Shown here one piece after another: positions 11,801 to 22,300 of a DNA stretch of 64,000 nt (position 1 is the first letter of the stretch; every line of letters starts with the position of its first letter). The notes under the pieces are model-generated. The model had not been told where the DNA came from. It saw only the letters and a list, made by a program, of their open reading frames with translations, and made no database searches. The stretch lies in contig CATNEN010000038.1 of the NCBI GenBank assembly GCA_950097015.1, positions 1,054,001 to 1,118,000 of the forward strand. The letters are read 5' to 3'. This stretch comes from Macrostomum hystrix. Lineage: Eukaryota; Platyhelminthes; Macrostomidae. Made by a program: the position numbers and the translations under genes.

Positions 11801-13520
11801 TGTACATATAACCATGTACATTGAATATGTACATATAATCATACGTAAGGATACAATGTACATCGCACATGTACGCGATCACAGGTTAGACCCTCCTCAT
11901 TCTGACCAAAATGACTGGAGTTCGAATCTCAGTCACTGGTATGAAGAAAATGTGGTGATTGTTTAATGCGTAATTTCTGTACTTTACTTACTGTTTTAGT
12001 GCATATCAGGTATATCAGGGAAGCCCATTGTACTACTTAAAACTGAGGTTGTACACAATATAAGCGATAATTTATCATAGTGATATCAGGGCAGTTAGCA
12101 TCGTGAGCGTAAATCGCACGACAAGCCACCGAGCCTTCTCATAGCGGATTCGAGCTCAGGGACCTTCGTGCGAGAAGCAAATGCGTTAGAGCGCTCTGCC
12201 ACTCACCACCAGAAGATGAACAGTGTAAATGTCCTTTAAGAGCATACTATGCAAGCAAACAAGAGCATTCTAAGAATCCCTTCCTGACCCAGCACTGGCT
12301 GTCGGATCTCGACGTCTTTGCCACAATCGTCGCGGCGCTGATCCATGACTATGAGCACACCGGAACTACCAACAACTTTCACATCAACACGAACTCTGAG
12401 CTTGCCCTGCTGTACAATGACAAAGGCGTGCTGGAGAACTACCACGTCAGCGCCATCTTCAGCCTAATGCGGGAGGATGACTACAACATCCTGACTGGAC
12501 TCACAACCGAGGAGTATAAGTGAGCAGTTGTATAAGCTCAAATTTGTGATGCTCGGATGATATTTGGCTTAAAAGCCGGAGCCTAGGTCTGCATTTTTGG
12601 CTACGCAATATTAATTCAATCATTCGAAATTTTCGTTAATCCAGGGAATTCCGCGCCCTGGTTATCGACATGGTGCTGAACACGGACATGAGCTTGCACT
12701 TTCAGCAGATTAAGAACATGAAACAACTGCTGAGCATGCCGGACAAGTGAGGCTTGCTGTCAGCCTTGAAATAGCCTCCATTCCAAGCCAACCAGAAGCC
12801 TCCATTCCCAGCCAATCAACAGTCTCCACTCCTAGCTAAATTAACAGCCTCCCGTCCCAGCCAATCATAAGCGTCCTTTCGCAGCCAATTAGAAGCCTCC
12901 ATTACCAGCCAATCAACTGCCTCCACTCCTAGCCAAATAACAGCTAACCCCTCCTAGCCATTCAGAAGCCACCACAGCTTCCAGCCAATCAGCAGCCTCC
13001 ACAAACCAACCGAAACTTTCACCAGAATCGACAAGGCCAAGGCGCTGTCCATGGTGCTGCACTGCGCCGACATCAGCCACCCTGGCAAGCCGTGGGAGAT
13101 GCACTACAAGTGGACTCTGGCCCTGCTGGAGGAATTCTTTAGACAGGCGAGTGAGAAAGTTAATTAAGGAATAAAGTGGATTTCTAGTCTATCTACATTG
13201 ATGTCGGAGCCTAGAAATATAATGGATTGCTAATCCATTCCACATTAAATGCGCAGGGCGACCGCGAGAAGAAGCTTGAGCTGGCCTGCTCGCCGCTGTG
13301 CGACAGAAACACAACCCTGGTGGCCCAATCGCAAGCCGGTAAACTTTAGCTGTTTGCATCGTGCCTATCGTACTATATTTTAGAAGCTCCAATCCACTGC
13401 CGATATGTATCGAAAAAGCTTTTCCCACCCACCCATTTATTAGGCTTCATCGACTTTATCATGGAGCCGAGCTTTGTTGTACTGGGCGATATGCTCGAAA
13501 AAATTCTCCTGCCTCTGTTT

Positions 13521-13561
<41 letters not shown>

Positions 13562-15514
13562 TGAGGGTGACACTGATTCACAAGATGAAGACTATGGTAA
13601 GATAGTGAATTAATTGGTGAAGAGTTAATTCACTCTAAATGCGTTTCTGTAAATTCCTGAATTGGTGTAATAACCATTGTCGACAAGCCACACTGATTTG
13701 ACAGCACAAGTCTTGTCAGACAGAATCAAATCAAATTGCTAAGGCAGAATACATCATATCAAATTGCTAAGACATTGGGACAGGCAGAATACATCAAATC
13801 AAATTGCTAAGACATTGGGACAGGCAGAATACATCATATCAAATTGCTAAGACATTGGGACAGGCAGAATACATCATATCAAATTGCTAAGACATTGGGA
13901 CAGGCAGAATACATCAAATCAAATTGCTAAGACATTGGGACAGGCAGAATACATCATATCAAATTGCTAAGACATTGGGACAGGCAGAATACATCATATC
14001 AAATTGCTAAGACATTGGGACAGGCAGAATACATCATATCAAATTGCTAAGACATTGGGATAGGCAGAATACATCATATCAAATTGCTAAGACATTGGGA
14101 CAGGCAGAATACATCATATCAAATTGCTAAGACATTGGGACAGGCAGAATACATCATATCAAATTGCTAAGACATTGGGACAGGCAGAATACATCATATC
14201 AATAAAATGAGGGCAGTCTGGTAACTGCTCAAAATCACTAAGCAAACACCAACCTGTGCTCTTGTTGAGTGTCGTTAGTTTCATCGCATGATTAATTCAG
14301 CTCATTGCACCCTCCGAAACACTGAATCCCCAACTAAATGCTGGCACTGACACCACCGCCTAAAATTTCAGACATGTGGCACCGAGATGAAGGTGAGTTT
14401 AGAGAACCGTCTGGAATTGCACTCTGCTCAAGATTGAGCAGCCGCGTTTGCCTGAGATTAATCACTGAAATACTTCAGCAGGTTTCCCTGAAACCCATTC
14501 CTGATCCTTCAACAGGTTTCCCTGAAACCCGTCCCTGATCCTTCAGCAGGTTTCCCTGAAACCCGTCCCTGATCCTTCAACAGGTTTCCCTGAAACCCGT
14601 CCCTGATCCTTCAGCAGGTTTCCCTGAAACCCGTCCCTGATCCTTCAGCAGGTTTCCCTGAAACCCATTCCTGATCCTTCAGCAGGTTTCCCTGAAACCC
14701 ATCCCTGATCCTTCAGCAGGTTTCCCTGAAACCCGTCCCTGATCCTTCAACAGGTTTCCCTGAAACCCATTCCTGATCCTTCAGCAGGTTTCCCTGAAAC
14801 CCATCCCTGATCCTTCAGCAGGTTTCCCTGAAACCCGTCCCTGATCCTTCAGCAGGTTTCCCTGAAACCCATCCCTGATCCTTCAGCAGGTTTCCCTGAA
14901 ACCCGTCCCTGATCCTTCAGCAGGTTTCCCTGAAACCCATTCCTGATCCTTCAGCAGGTTTCCCTGAAACCCATCCCTGATCCTTCAGCAGGTTTCCCTG
15001 AAACCCGTCCCTGATCCTTCAACAGGTTTCCCTGAAACCCGTCCCTGATCCTTCAGCAGGTTTCCCTGAAACCCGTCCCTGATCCTTCAGCAGGTTTCCC
15101 TGAAACCCGTCCCTGATCCTTCAACAGGTTTCCATGAAACCCGTCCCTGATCCTTCAGCAGGTTTCCCTGAAACCCGTCCCTGATCCTTCAGCAGGTTTC
15201 CCTGAAACCCGTCCCTGATCCTTCAGTTTGCCTGATATATTTCCTGATGTAATACACCTGCTCTGTTCGACATGTTTCAGAGACCAAATCAGTCGCTTTG
15301 CAACGCCCCTGGGCTGCCTTCATCAGGGAGAATCGAGCCACCTGGAAGCTGCGCGCCGAAAGAGGTGATTTATTATCTTAGATTGCCTACTGAGGTTAGT
15401 AGTATCTATGGAACATGCGTAAGTGAAGAAATTAATTCGTGAATTTGCTTTTCAGAGGAGAGTGAGAAAAAGGCGAAGGCGGCTGCAAAACTGACTGAAG
15501 CTGACAAGCATTAA
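5826..15514 (+). CDS. PDE1: Calmodulin-dependent 3',5'-cyclic nucleotide phosphodiesterase (PDE1 family)
   Basis: Hydrolyses cAMP/cGMP under Ca2+/calmodulin control. Exons: 5826-6126, 6433-6501, 6584-6716, 6958-7071, 7540-7722, 7812-7878, 11266-11385, 11502-11642, 12293-12519, 12645-12746, 13026-13146, 13257-13338, 13444-13596, 14372-14392, 15281-15364, 15456-15514. All phases join, giving 658 aa. Residues 1-167 are poorly conserved and Pro/Ser-rich, starting MGSC (possible myristoyl/palmitoyl site). About 168-206 match the PDE1 calmodulin-binding/autoinhibitory segment (VLEAVYIEET). The catalytic domain carries the metal site HDYEHTGTTNNFH (394-406) and HCADISH (498-504), then VAQSQAGFIDFI. 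A 12-Gln tract (pure CAG) follows at 581-592. Oddities: intron 13147-13256 uses a GC donor, and exon 14 is a frame-neutral 21-nt microexon. A splice acceptor ends at 5798, 27 nt before the ATG, so a 5' untranslated exon or trans-splicing is likely. Introns hold three large minisatellites. Confidence 0.95.
7175..7390 (-). mobile_element. SINE family B, near full length, in PDE1 intron 4
   Basis: Read on the minus strand, a tRNA-like head comes first (B box GGTTCGAATCCC, A-box-like segment near the 7390 side). A body with CAGCTGTTAAATTGGTGCCA and the palindrome CAGTCCATGGACTG follows. Relatives lie at 39225-39475 and 56765-56990. The head lacks a fully paired acceptor stem, so it is not called as a tRNA gene. 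Confidence 0.65.
7900..11160. repeat. Minisatellite, 17-bp unit, ~190 copies, with higher-order structure
   Basis: PDE1 intron 6 is almost wholly this array. The main monomer is CTCCCCTGAAGCTGGAT, with a second class GATCCCTCCAGAAGCTT in clusters. Blocks at about 8690-9750 and 9780-10840 are near-identical copies displaced by 1088-1089 bp (64 monomers of 17 bp, plus one inserted C), so higher-order duplication has occurred. Minus-strand open frames of up to 269 codons in it are artefacts of the stop-free repeat. Confidence 0.97.
11750..11880. repeat. Short palindromic repeat cluster, ~26-bp unit
   Basis: Four to five units in PDE1 intron 8, each containing CATGTACATT and a later ATGTACAT, so each can form a small hairpin. 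The copies are diverged. Confidence 0.7.
12085..12212 (-). mobile_element. SINE family A fragment (head and start of body)
   Basis: On the minus strand it reads GTGGCAGAGCGCTCTAACGC (A box side), then GAGCTCGAATCCGC (B box), then CTTGTCGTGCGATTTACGCT, matching the copy at 333-640. The rest of the element is missing. It lies in PDE1 intron 8. Confidence 0.7.
12770..13012. repeat. Degenerate ~26-bp repeat with CCAAT motifs
   Basis: About nine diverged units of the type CAGCCAATCAGAAGCCTCCA fill PDE1 intron 10. Each unit carries a CCAAT box on the + strand. The divergence suggests an older array than its neighbours. Confidence 0.8.
13735..14205. repeat. Minisatellite, 40-bp unit, ~12 copies
   Basis: Very homogeneous 40-bp units with CAAATTGCTAAGACATTGGG and CAGGCAGAATACATCATAT, in PDE1 intron 13. 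Confidence 0.95.
14480..15230. repeat. Minisatellite, 34-bp unit, ~22 copies
   Basis: Units contain CAGGTTTCCCTGAAACCC and TCCCTGATCCTTCAG. The GGTTTCCCTGAAACC part is an inverted repeat. It sits in PDE1 intron 14, between the 21-nt microexon and exon 15. Confidence 0.95.
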
Positions 15515-15726
15515 AACAAGCAAATGTTAAATTTCAAACTTTCTAAATTGCATGATTTGTGATCTTGTAATCTACTTGCTCTGAATATTCGCAGTTTTTT
15601 TTCTTTTTGTTTTGTGACTTACACCGAAAATTCTGGTCTAACGTAACGGTCTTTCCGTTTTCGGCCTTTTTAAGTACGTTAAATAATCATGCTCTTGTAC
15701 GAGCTACTATTATCTCATGCACAACT

Positions 15727-17235
15727 TCAAAACTCACCTGAGGTCTGGGATGCTGTCACAGCCTCACCTGAGGTCTGGGATGCTGTCACAGCCTCACCTG
15801 AGGTCTGGGATGCTGTCACAGCCTCACCTGAGGTCTGGGATGGTGTCACCTCACCTGAGGTCTGGGATGCTGTCACAGCCTCACCTGACGTCTGGGATGG
15901 TGTCACAGCCTCACCTGAGGTCTGGGATGGTGTCACAGCCTCACATGAGGTCTGGGATGGTGTCACAGCCTCACATGAGGTCTGGGATGCTGTCATAGCC
16001 TCACCTGAGGTCTGGGATGCTGTCACAGCCTCACCTGAGGTCTGAGATGGTGTCACAGCCTCACCTGAGGTCTAAGATGGTGTCACAGCCTCACCTGAGG
16101 TCTGGGATGGTGTCACAGCCTCACCTGAGGTCTGAGATGGTGTCACAGCCTCACCTGAGGTCTAGGATGGTGTCACAGCCTCACCTGAGGTCTGGGATGC
16201 TGTCACAGCCTCACCTGAGGTCTGGGATGCTGTCATAGCCTCACCTGAGGTCTGGGATGCTGTCATAGCCTCACCTGAGGTCTGGGATGCTGTCACAGCC
16301 TCACCTGAGGTCTGTGATGGTGTCACAGCCTCACCTGAGGTCTGGGATGGTGTCACAGCCTCACATGAGGTCTGGGATGGTGTCACAGCCTCACATGAGG
16401 TCTGGGATGGTGTCACAGCCTCACATGAGGTCTGGGATGATGTCACAGCCTCACATGAGGTCTGGGATGGTGTCACAGCCTCACCTGAGGTCTGGGATGG
16501 TGTCACAGCCTCACCTGAGGTCTGGGATGGTGTCACAGCCTCACATGAGGTCTGGGATGGTGTCACAGCCTCACATGAGGTCTGGGATGGTGTCACAGCC
16601 TCACATGAGGTCTGGGATGGTGTCACAGCCTCACCTGAGGTCTGGGATGGTGTCACCTCACCTGAGGTCTGGGATGGTGTCACAGCCTCACATGAGGTCT
16701 GGGATGGTGTCACAGCCTCACATGAGGTCTGGGATGGTGTCACAGCCTCACATGAGGTCTGGGATGGTGTCACAGCCTCACATGAGGTCTGGGATGGTGT
16801 CACAGCCTCACATGAGGTCTGGGATGGTGTCACAGCCTCACCTGAGGTCTGGGATGGTGTCACCTCACCTGAGGTCTGGGATGCTGTCACAGCCTCACCT
16901 GAGTTCTGGGATGCTGTCACAGCCTCACCTGAGGTCTGGGATGGTGTCACAGCCTCACCTGAGGTCTGGGATGGTGTCACAGCCTCACCTGAGGTCTGGG
17001 ATGGTGTCACAGCCTCACATGAGGTCTGGGATGGTGTCACAGCCTCACATGAGGTCTGGGATGCTGCCACAGCCTCACCTGAGGTCTGGGATGGTGTCAC
17101 AGCCTCACCTGAGGTCTGGGATGCTGTCACAGCCTCACCTGAGGTCTGGGATGGTGTCACAGCCTCACCTGAGGTCTGGGATGGTGTCACAGCCTCACCT
17201 GAGGTCTGGGATGCTGTCACAACCTCACCTGAGGT
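15727..17235. repeat. Minisatellite, 30-bp unit, ~50 copies
   Basis: Unit CCTCACCTGAGGTCTGGGAT plus GGTGTCACAG, starting about 210 bp past the PDE1 stop and ending about 770 bp past the HP1-like stop (convergent genes). TCACCTGAGGT contains an E-box-like palindrome. Open frames on both strands (up to 352 codons) follow from a 30-bp unit and are not genes. Confidence 0.95.
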
Positions 17236-18000
17236 AAAGTTTAGGTAAATTGCATGTGTGCTAACAGGTTTAAGTAAGTTTTTACCTTAAATTAAGAGCT
17301 CAGAGTTGTACTTTTTACCGCACGCAGTTAGATAGCATTGAGAGCACAGTATTAAATGCCCAGTGTTAATTTATTGAAAGCTGTGTTATGCGCACTTTTC
17401 TCTAACTTAGTGAATGCTCAACAGAACAATTGCAACTATTTTCAGTTAGCTCTGACTAAGTTTGTACTTTTATTGTTAACTTTACAAGCAGTAGCACCAA
17501 TATTTTTTTAATGCAGATTTTAATTTTTTGCACCAACATGTTTGTTATAAGCGAGGCTGGCATGCGTGAAAAAAATTGAATAGAAGTAGAAAGTCAATAA
17601 AGATTTGAGATTAAATTAGTTGAAAAACTGACAGATCTCAAAAGCTGTACTATTTTCCATAGCTTGATATATTAATTTGAGTTTCCGTTGAAATTATGTC
17701 ATACTACTTGTACACAACACCACAAGTAGTATGCATGCTTATTTATACAAAAAAGGACAGCGAAAAGTACAAAATACGAAAAGCTAGGTTATCTTGGACC
17801 CTAAATTACAATTTTTTTTCGCTAGAATTGCATAAACGCCTTTTTAAACATACAAACCAATTCCGAACGATTAAACTGAAACATTATTAAGTTAGGAACT
17901 TAAATAATACATTTAATTAGAAATGAAAATGCCGCTTTGAGAAGTGTTGCAAACAAAAGCTGCCAGCTGAGTGTAAAATGTCTGCCAAGTGTCACAGAAG
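17236..18000. other. AT-rich 3' flank of the HP1-like gene
   Basis: No exon is seen. It probably includes the 3' UTR of the minus-strand HP1-like gene. A possible AATAAA on the minus strand lies near 17469-17474. Confidence 0.45.
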
Positions 18001-18566
18001 CTACTGAGCCGCAGCTCTGGCAAATCGCTGGGCGTGAAACTCGATCACCAGCTGGGGACACTTCACATTGGCCTGCCTAGCCGGGACCAGGTCCAACTCT
18101 GGACTGCCTTTCCTAGAAACACACAGTCAAAAAAGGACGGAGTTTTAATTCGGGACAAGATATTTTTTGCATCTTGTACTTTTTGACGGGCAAACGGTCG
18201 CACTCACCACTTCATGAGCAGCATGAGCTCGCCTCCGGGACGATCGGCGGAGCCAAGCACCCGCTCGGGCTCCAGTCCGCGATCAAAGCCGCGCGGCTGC
18301 TGCTGCTGCTGCTGATACTTCCTCTTGACAACCTCCGCCTTAACCAGGTTAGCCTTGCGAATAGATAAGAAAGCATCCAAAACTGACTGTGCTTTGGTTG
18401 ACAGCTCCAACAGCTGCTGCTCGGACAGCCAAGCTGAACTCGATGCCAAATCTGAGCTCGATTCGCGAACCAGAAACTGTCGCTGGCCTCTCTTAGTTCG
18501 ACGCATTCGCTCGATAACGCCATCCCAGCTGTCGCCACTCGCCTCCTTGTCAGTGGGTGACGACAT
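18001..18566 (-). CDS. Divergent HP1-like protein with chromoshadow domain
   Basis: HP1/CBX proteins bind methylated H3K9 through a chromodomain and dimerise through a chromoshadow domain in heterochromatin. Exons 18566-18208 and 18112-18001 join in phase to 156 aa. Residues 92-153 are a clear chromoshadow domain: RGFDRGLEPERVLGSA, ELMLLMKWKG, DLVPARQANVKCPQLVIEF. Residues 15-71 look like a degraded chromodomain (VIERM, RGQRQFLV, then SVLDAFLSIRK). The three aromatic-cage positions appear lost: Gly where Tyr is expected before VIER, and ESSS in place of the W-K-G-aromatic stretch. The Trp after the chromoshadow helix that binds PxVxL peptides is replaced in a short Ala-rich tail. A six-Gln run sits at 85-90 in the hinge. 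An acceptor (ATTTCAG) just upstream of the ATG suggests a 5' exon or trans-splicing. The chromoshadow assignment is firm; the chromodomain remnant is a weaker alignment by eye. Confidence 0.85.
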
Positions 18567-18619
18567 TAGCTGAAACTGTCTGAAATAGGGGCTTTTGGTG
18601 TAGAAAACGAGACGAAAAA

Positions 18620-18920
18620 AGGCTGTGGCTACCAACCCTGAAGATGGGGAGGCTGAGGCTACCAACCCTGAAGATGGGGAGGCTGTGGCTACCAACCCTG
18701 ATGAGGAGGAGGCTGAGGCTACCAACCCTGATGAGGAGGAGGCTGAGGCTACCAACCCTGATGAGGAGGAGGCTGAGGCTACCAACCCTGAAGATGGGGA
18801 GGCTGTGGCTACCAACCCTGATGAGGAGGAGGCTGAGGCTACCAACCCTGATGAGGAGGAGGCTGAGGCTACCAACCCTGATGAGGAGGAGGCTGAGGCT
18901 ACCAACCCTGAAGATGGCTA
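18620..18920. repeat. Minisatellite, 30-bp unit, ~10 copies
   Basis: Units of GAGGCTGAGGCTACCAACCC plus TGATGAGGAG, just upstream of the HP1-like gene. Open on several frames of both strands because 30 is a multiple of 3. Confidence 0.95.
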
Positions 18921-19104
18921 CCTACCAGCCTTACTACATTTACTTCGGCCACTTATTTAGGAAACTTGAAAGAAAAATGTAATTCATGGATCAATATGGC
19001 TTTGCTGCAAACATCGAATGGACCTTAAAAAATCATAATTTTAAGTATGAGAATCATAAAATGAAAGAACAAAACCACAGTACATTATCTTTTTTATAAT
19101 ATAA

Positions 19105-19110
19105 TTTATT
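19105..19110 (-). terminator. Candidate poly(A) signal for the DHRS4-like gene
   Basis: AATAAA on the minus strand about 275 bp past the stop codon. The surrounding DNA is AT-rich, so chance occurrence is possible. Confidence 0.4.
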
Positions 19111-19384
19111 TCCTCGATATAAAATCAGAACTAGCGCTACTAAAAGCAAAAAAATCAACGATGAATTAGGAAAAAATGAAATCAGTTTAAAAAAAGCAAA
19201 TTACTCTGCACTTGGCCTGACAAACTTCACAGAATGAATTGTCACAGAATGACAATGACCAAATGATGCATTAGAAAATCTGCTAAACCCTTGTTCTGGT
19301 CAACCTCAAATGTCTCAATCAAAGAGCTGTCCATGGTTGCTTAGAAACCAACGCAAGCAACAATTGGAGAAAAAATGTATTTCT

Positions 19385-22300
19385 TCAAAGCCTTGACGGC
19401 ATGCCGCCGCTAACAATGACAGTCTCGCCGGTGATGTACTTGGCTTCATCGCTGCACAGGAAGGACACCAGCGGCGCACAGTCCTCCGGCCTGCCGAACC
19501 GGCCTAGCGGAATCTGGGACAGGGCCTGCTCCGAGATGGCCTCATTGGTTGTGAGCTGGGGGGTTGCGGGGTACAATAGGAATTGCTTATTATTACCCGA
19601 TATCTGATTTTAGAGCAGAATCAGCTGCGGTTAACAAATCACTGAAGTGAGCCACAATTCAATCCGAGATACCGAAACCCAATAGGGAAGAATTTCAGCA
19701 GGAGATCCCAAATCCTCAATGGTAAGAAACTGAATCAGAGATCCCAAATCTTCAATGGGAAGAAACTGAATCGGTGATACCAAATCCTCAATGGGTAGAA
19801 ACTGAATCGGTGATCCCAAACCCCCAATGGGTAAAAACTGAATCGGTGATCCCAAATCCCCAATGGGTAGAAACTGAATCGTGATCCCAAATCCTCAATG
19901 GTAAGAAACTGAATCGGTGATCCCAAATCTTCAATGGGAAGAAACTGAATCAGAGATCCCAAATCTTCAATGGGAAGAAACTGAATCAGAGATCCCAAAT
20001 CCTCAATGGGAACAAACTGAATCGGTGATCACAATTCCTCAATGGGAACAAACTGAATCGGTGATACCAAATCCTCAATGGTAAGAAACTAAATCAGAGA
20101 TCCCAATTCCTCAATGGGAACAAACTGAATCGGTGATCCCAAATCCTCAATGGGAACAAACTGAATCGGTGATCCCAAATCCTCAATGTGAACAAACTGA
20201 ATCGGTGATACCAAATCCTCAATGGTAAGAAACTAAATCGGTGATACCAAATCCTCAATGGTAAGAAACTAAATCGGTGATACCAATTCCTCAATGGGAA
20301 CAAACTGAATCGGTGATCCCAAATCCTCAATGGGAACAAACTGAATCGGTGATACCAAATCCTCAATGGTAAGAAACTGAATCGGTGATACCAAATCCTG
20401 AAAGCGGTGACTCACAGCGCTGCTAAATCTGGTTTGAATGATACCGGGTGCAATGCAGTTAACCCGGACTCCAAGCGGTGCCAACTCTCCAGAGAGGGCT
20501 TTGGTCAGGCCCAGCAGGGCGGTCTTTGTCACCGAGTAGCCGCCGATGAACTAGAAAAAAGTAGAATCAAATTTAATAACTTTGTCTGAACACATGGGCT
20601 GAAAAAATTAGCAGAATAAAGCTCACCGGAATGGGGTGAAAGCCGCCGATTGACGAGACGAAACAGATTGCGCCACCTCTGAAAATAATCTGAACTGAAT
20701 TAGACAACTGAAATATTAGCAGCTATACTTGACTAGATTAAAATGGACAACGCACTTGTTCATATGCGGGAATGCCTCTTTAACTAGCATGAAAGCGCTT
20801 TTAATGTTGATGTCCAGCATCTTTTCGAACGAGTCCTCCGTAGTCTGTAAGGAATACAAATAGCATTTCAGAATACTGAGTTAAATACTTGACTTTAGCT
20901 GGTGAGAATCAAAATACCAGCATTAGCTAACAACAGTGGCGCAACCAGGATATTTGTCTAAGGAGACCTCATCTTTTATGGGCACTACCACCACATGGGG
21001 GCGCTACCACCACATGGGGGCACTACCACCACATGGGGGCACTACCACCACATGGGGGCACTACCACCACATGGGGGCGCTACCACCACATGGGGGCACT
21101 ACCACCACATGGGGGCACTACCACCACATGGGGGCACTACCACCACATGGGGGCACTACCACCATATGGGGGAACTACCACCATATGGGGGAACTACCAC
21201 CATATGGGGGCACTACCACCATATGGGGGCACTACCACCACATGGGGGCACTACCACCACATGGGGGCGCCACTACCACATGGGGGCGCCACTACCACAT
21301 GGGGGCGCCACTAACACATGGGGGCGCCACTAACAAATGGGGCGCCACTACCACATGGGGGCGAATCAAAATACTAGCATTAGCTAACAACAACAGTGGC
21401 GCAGCCAGGATATTTGTCTAGGGAGTCCTCATCTTTCATGGGCACTACCACCACTTGTTGCATGTTAGTGGGGGCGCCACTAACACATGGGGGCGCCACT
21501 ACACGTGGTAGGTGGGCCCCATTTCCAGGGGGCACCCCTACCATGAGGTGCCAGCGTCACTTACAAGGGGAGCTGGGGCGCCACTACTCATACTTTAGGG
21601 CGCGCATAGTTTCATCAGCCAGTTTATAGGTGGGCCGCGGCCCTCCCTGGCTATGCCCCCTGAACACCAATATCGTCAGCTTACATCTAGAAGTGGCCCG
21701 AATGTTGGATTGACAGCAGCATTGGACACCAGGATATCAATCTTGCCAAATTGTTGAACTGTCTGTCAATGTAAGGAAGTTCATGCATAAAAGGAATACA
21801 TGTCAGATAAGTTTAGTTTGAGGCCAAAACTGTGCTCAAAACACAATAATAAATTGTTTTCTTTCTTAAATACTTTTGACATACTTTTTTGTGAAAAGTT
21901 TTATGTTAGCATAATTGAAACAATGCTAAATCATTGCTTGTTACAGTAGCAGAATATAATATTGCACAGTAGCTAGCAATAGACAAGATACCAATTGAAT
22001 TGATAAGTCCATATTACATTAATCTAGATGTAAATACTTAAATTGTATTTAAGTATAGTCACTAAAAAGCTTTTAATATACTAAATAGACTAGCTCGAGG
22101 ACATTATAGTTGAAAATACAAAAATAAATAACTGTGACTTGTCTTTTGTTTGCATTTTATGTCTTATTTTTTAAAGCAAAGCTACCTCGGCATAGTCATA
22201 GTGCTAATGACATAAATTTAAAATCAGTGATAGGGCTTGTCAAATAATGAGAACAATACTATGATTATTAGAGTTACTAGTCTTAGACAATGGAACATAT

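Noticed and set aside
12289-12293. Alternative PDE1 exon 9 start at the upstream AG in CTAAG (12274)
   Set aside because: It would insert six residues before HWL; using CCCAG keeps the exact spacing seen in other PDE1 proteins.
15727-17235. CRISPR-like array
   Set aside because: Direct tandem units with no unique spacers, in an animal genome.
15727-17237. Open frames of up to 352 codons on both strands
   Set aside because: A 30-bp unit (ten codons) keeps every stop-free frame open. No start context, signal or splice evidence.
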